Below are positions 32,610 through 33,531 of a DNA stretch of 33,531 bases, in pieces. The stretch covers positions 1 through 33,531 of the forward strand of contig RECC01000033.1 in the NCBI GenBank assembly GCA_007692455.1. The letters are read 5' to 3'. Source of the DNA: Alkalibacterium sp. (GTDB lineage: Bacteria > Bacillota > Bacilli > Lactobacillales > Carnobacteriaceae_A). The translations under genes were made by a program, and so were the position numbers. Under the pieces are notes generated by a model. That model saw only the letters and a program-made list of their open reading frames with translations, made no database searches and was not told the DNA's origin. Position 1 is the stretch's first letter, and each line of letters starts with the position of its first letter.

Positions 32610-33506
32610 ATGTTTTATTCAGGCGAAGATACAGGCTCCGGTCTCGGTCCAGACTTAGATGAAGGTGTTAATTTTTTCATCGATTTCTGGAACACTATTG
32701 ACTGGGATGCCATATTCAGCTCCATCATTATTGCTTTAATCCAGATACTGGCTGCTGTGATTATCTTTTTCATTTTAAAGAAACTGGGACATTACCTCAT
32801 TGAATTTGTTTTCAAAGGGTATATGAAAGAGAAAAAAACGGTTCCCAACCGGCTGAACACCTTGTATAAACTAAGTAAAAACAGTTATCATGCGATTTTA
32901 TACTTTTTTCTGGTGTATACCATCCTTGAAGTCATGGGTATTCCTGTAGGAACGCTCGTCGCCAGTGCCGGTGTGGTTGGTCTGGCCTTGTCATTAGGTG
33001 CCCAGGGGTTTGTTTCAGATATAGTTAACGGCTTTATGATTCTACTGGAAAAGCAAATTGACGTCGGTGACGTGGTGGAATTGAGCGGTATATTGGGAAC
33101 TGTTGAGGATGTGAATTTGAAAACAACCAAAGTCAAGGATTTTGACGGGACGACTCACTTCATACCGAATCGTTCGATTACTGTTATCAGTAACCGTTCC
33201 AGAAGTGATATGCGTGTAATGATTCAAATTAGACTCCTGCCTCATACAGATCTGCACTTCGTTAGAAAGGTGATGGAAGAAGTTAATGCTGAAATGATTC
33301 CTCAGCGTGAGGAAATTACCATTGAACCTATGGAAGTCTCCTTCGTTCCTATTGGGACTGCCCAGATGGCTGCACAGATTATCATGTATACGAAAGCCGG
33401 TACTGAATTTGCCATGCGAAACCTCTTTTATGAGAAATATGTGGATGCTTTAAGACAAGCGGGTGTGGAACTGCCGACTGTCAATTTAGATCTTCAGAAC
33501 AAATAG
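32610..33506 (+). CDS. mscS: Small-conductance mechanosensitive channel, MscS family
   Basis: 298 residues. Three hydrophobic segments: TM1 about 35-57, TM2 about 92-110, and the pore helix TM3 about 113-147 with the Gly/Ala-packed text GVVGLALSLGAQGFVSDIVNG. The cytoplasmic beta domain (DVGDVVELSGILGTVEDVNLKTTKVKDFDG, then HFIPNRSI) and the C-terminal alpha-beta domain follow. Such channels open under membrane tension to release solutes after osmotic downshift. GAGAGGAA precedes the ATG. It is divergent from the DUF948-YtxH pair; the window ends 25 bases after the stop codon. Confidence 0.94.
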   Translation: MFYSGEDTGSGLGPDLDEGVNFFIDFWNTIDWDAIFSSIIIALIQILAAVIIFFILKKLGHYLIEFVFKGYMKEKKTVPNRLNTLYKLSKNSYHAILYFFLVYTILEVMGIPVGTLVASAGVVGLALSLGAQGFVSDIVNGFMILLEKQIDVGDVVELSGILGTVEDVNLKTTKVKDFDGTTHFIPNRSITVISNRSRSDMRVMIQIRLLPHTDLHFVRKVMEEVNAEMIPQREEITIEPMEVSFVPIGTAQMAAQIIMYTKAGTEFAMRNLFYEKYVDALRQAGVELPTVNLDLQNK

Positions 33507-33531
33507 AAAAACCTCTGTCAGCCGCTTTATG

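Overview
The window is a chromosomal segment of a low-GC Gram-positive bacterium of the order Lactobacillales. A marine or alkaliphilic member of the Carnobacteriaceae is my best guess, but that is inference. The grounds are the strong AGGAGG ribosome sites, the divergent ccpA-pepQ pair, a SagA/PcsB-type secreted NlpC/P60 hydrolase, pepF, and a gene order that is, from memory, close to Listeria and Bacillus. There are no phage, transposon, CRISPR, rRNA or tRNA genes; almost everything is core genome.

Left part (1-19.8 kb), nearly all on the minus strand. In transcription order from the right: the VanZ-like gene; yebC; the complete seven-gene comG operon (type IV-like competence pseudopilus); pepP-efp-yqhY-nusB; xseA-xseB-ispA-tlyA-argR-recN; gnd; the two-component pair lisR-lisK; and a NERD-domain gene. 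The order comG / pepP-efp-yqhY-nusB / xseAB-ispA-tlyA-argR-recN / gnd-lisRK is the Listeria/Bacillus order without accBC, folD and dxs. A 40-codon DUF4044 membrane peptide on the plus strand sits between gnd and recN.

Middle part (19.8-27.7 kb): pepF (+), the SagA-like peptidoglycan hydrolase (-), the tRNA hydroxylase trhO (+) and a class A penicillin-binding protein (+) whose C-terminus is a long D/E/P-rich tail. Right part (27.7-33.5 kb): a 590-base non-coding stretch with three tandem copies of a 103-104-base unit; ccpA (-) divergent from pepQ (+) with cre-like sites between them; a DUF421 membrane protein with the decayed 3' end of a second DUF421 gene just upstream; a YtxH/DUF948 envelope gene pair; and a MscS-type channel.

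Together the genes cover cell-envelope maintenance (lisRK, SagA-like hydrolase, PBP, YtxH/DUF948, MscS), translation support (efp, yebC, trhO, tlyA), DNA repair and uptake (recN, xseAB, comG) and central metabolism with carbon control (gnd, argR, ccpA, pepQ). The least explained element is the tandem repeat array at 27804-28110. Many start codons here are GTG or TTG (lisR, lisK, argR, nusB, comGA with GTG; recN, comGE and the SagA-like gene with TTG); I chose starts by Shine-Dalgarno spacing.
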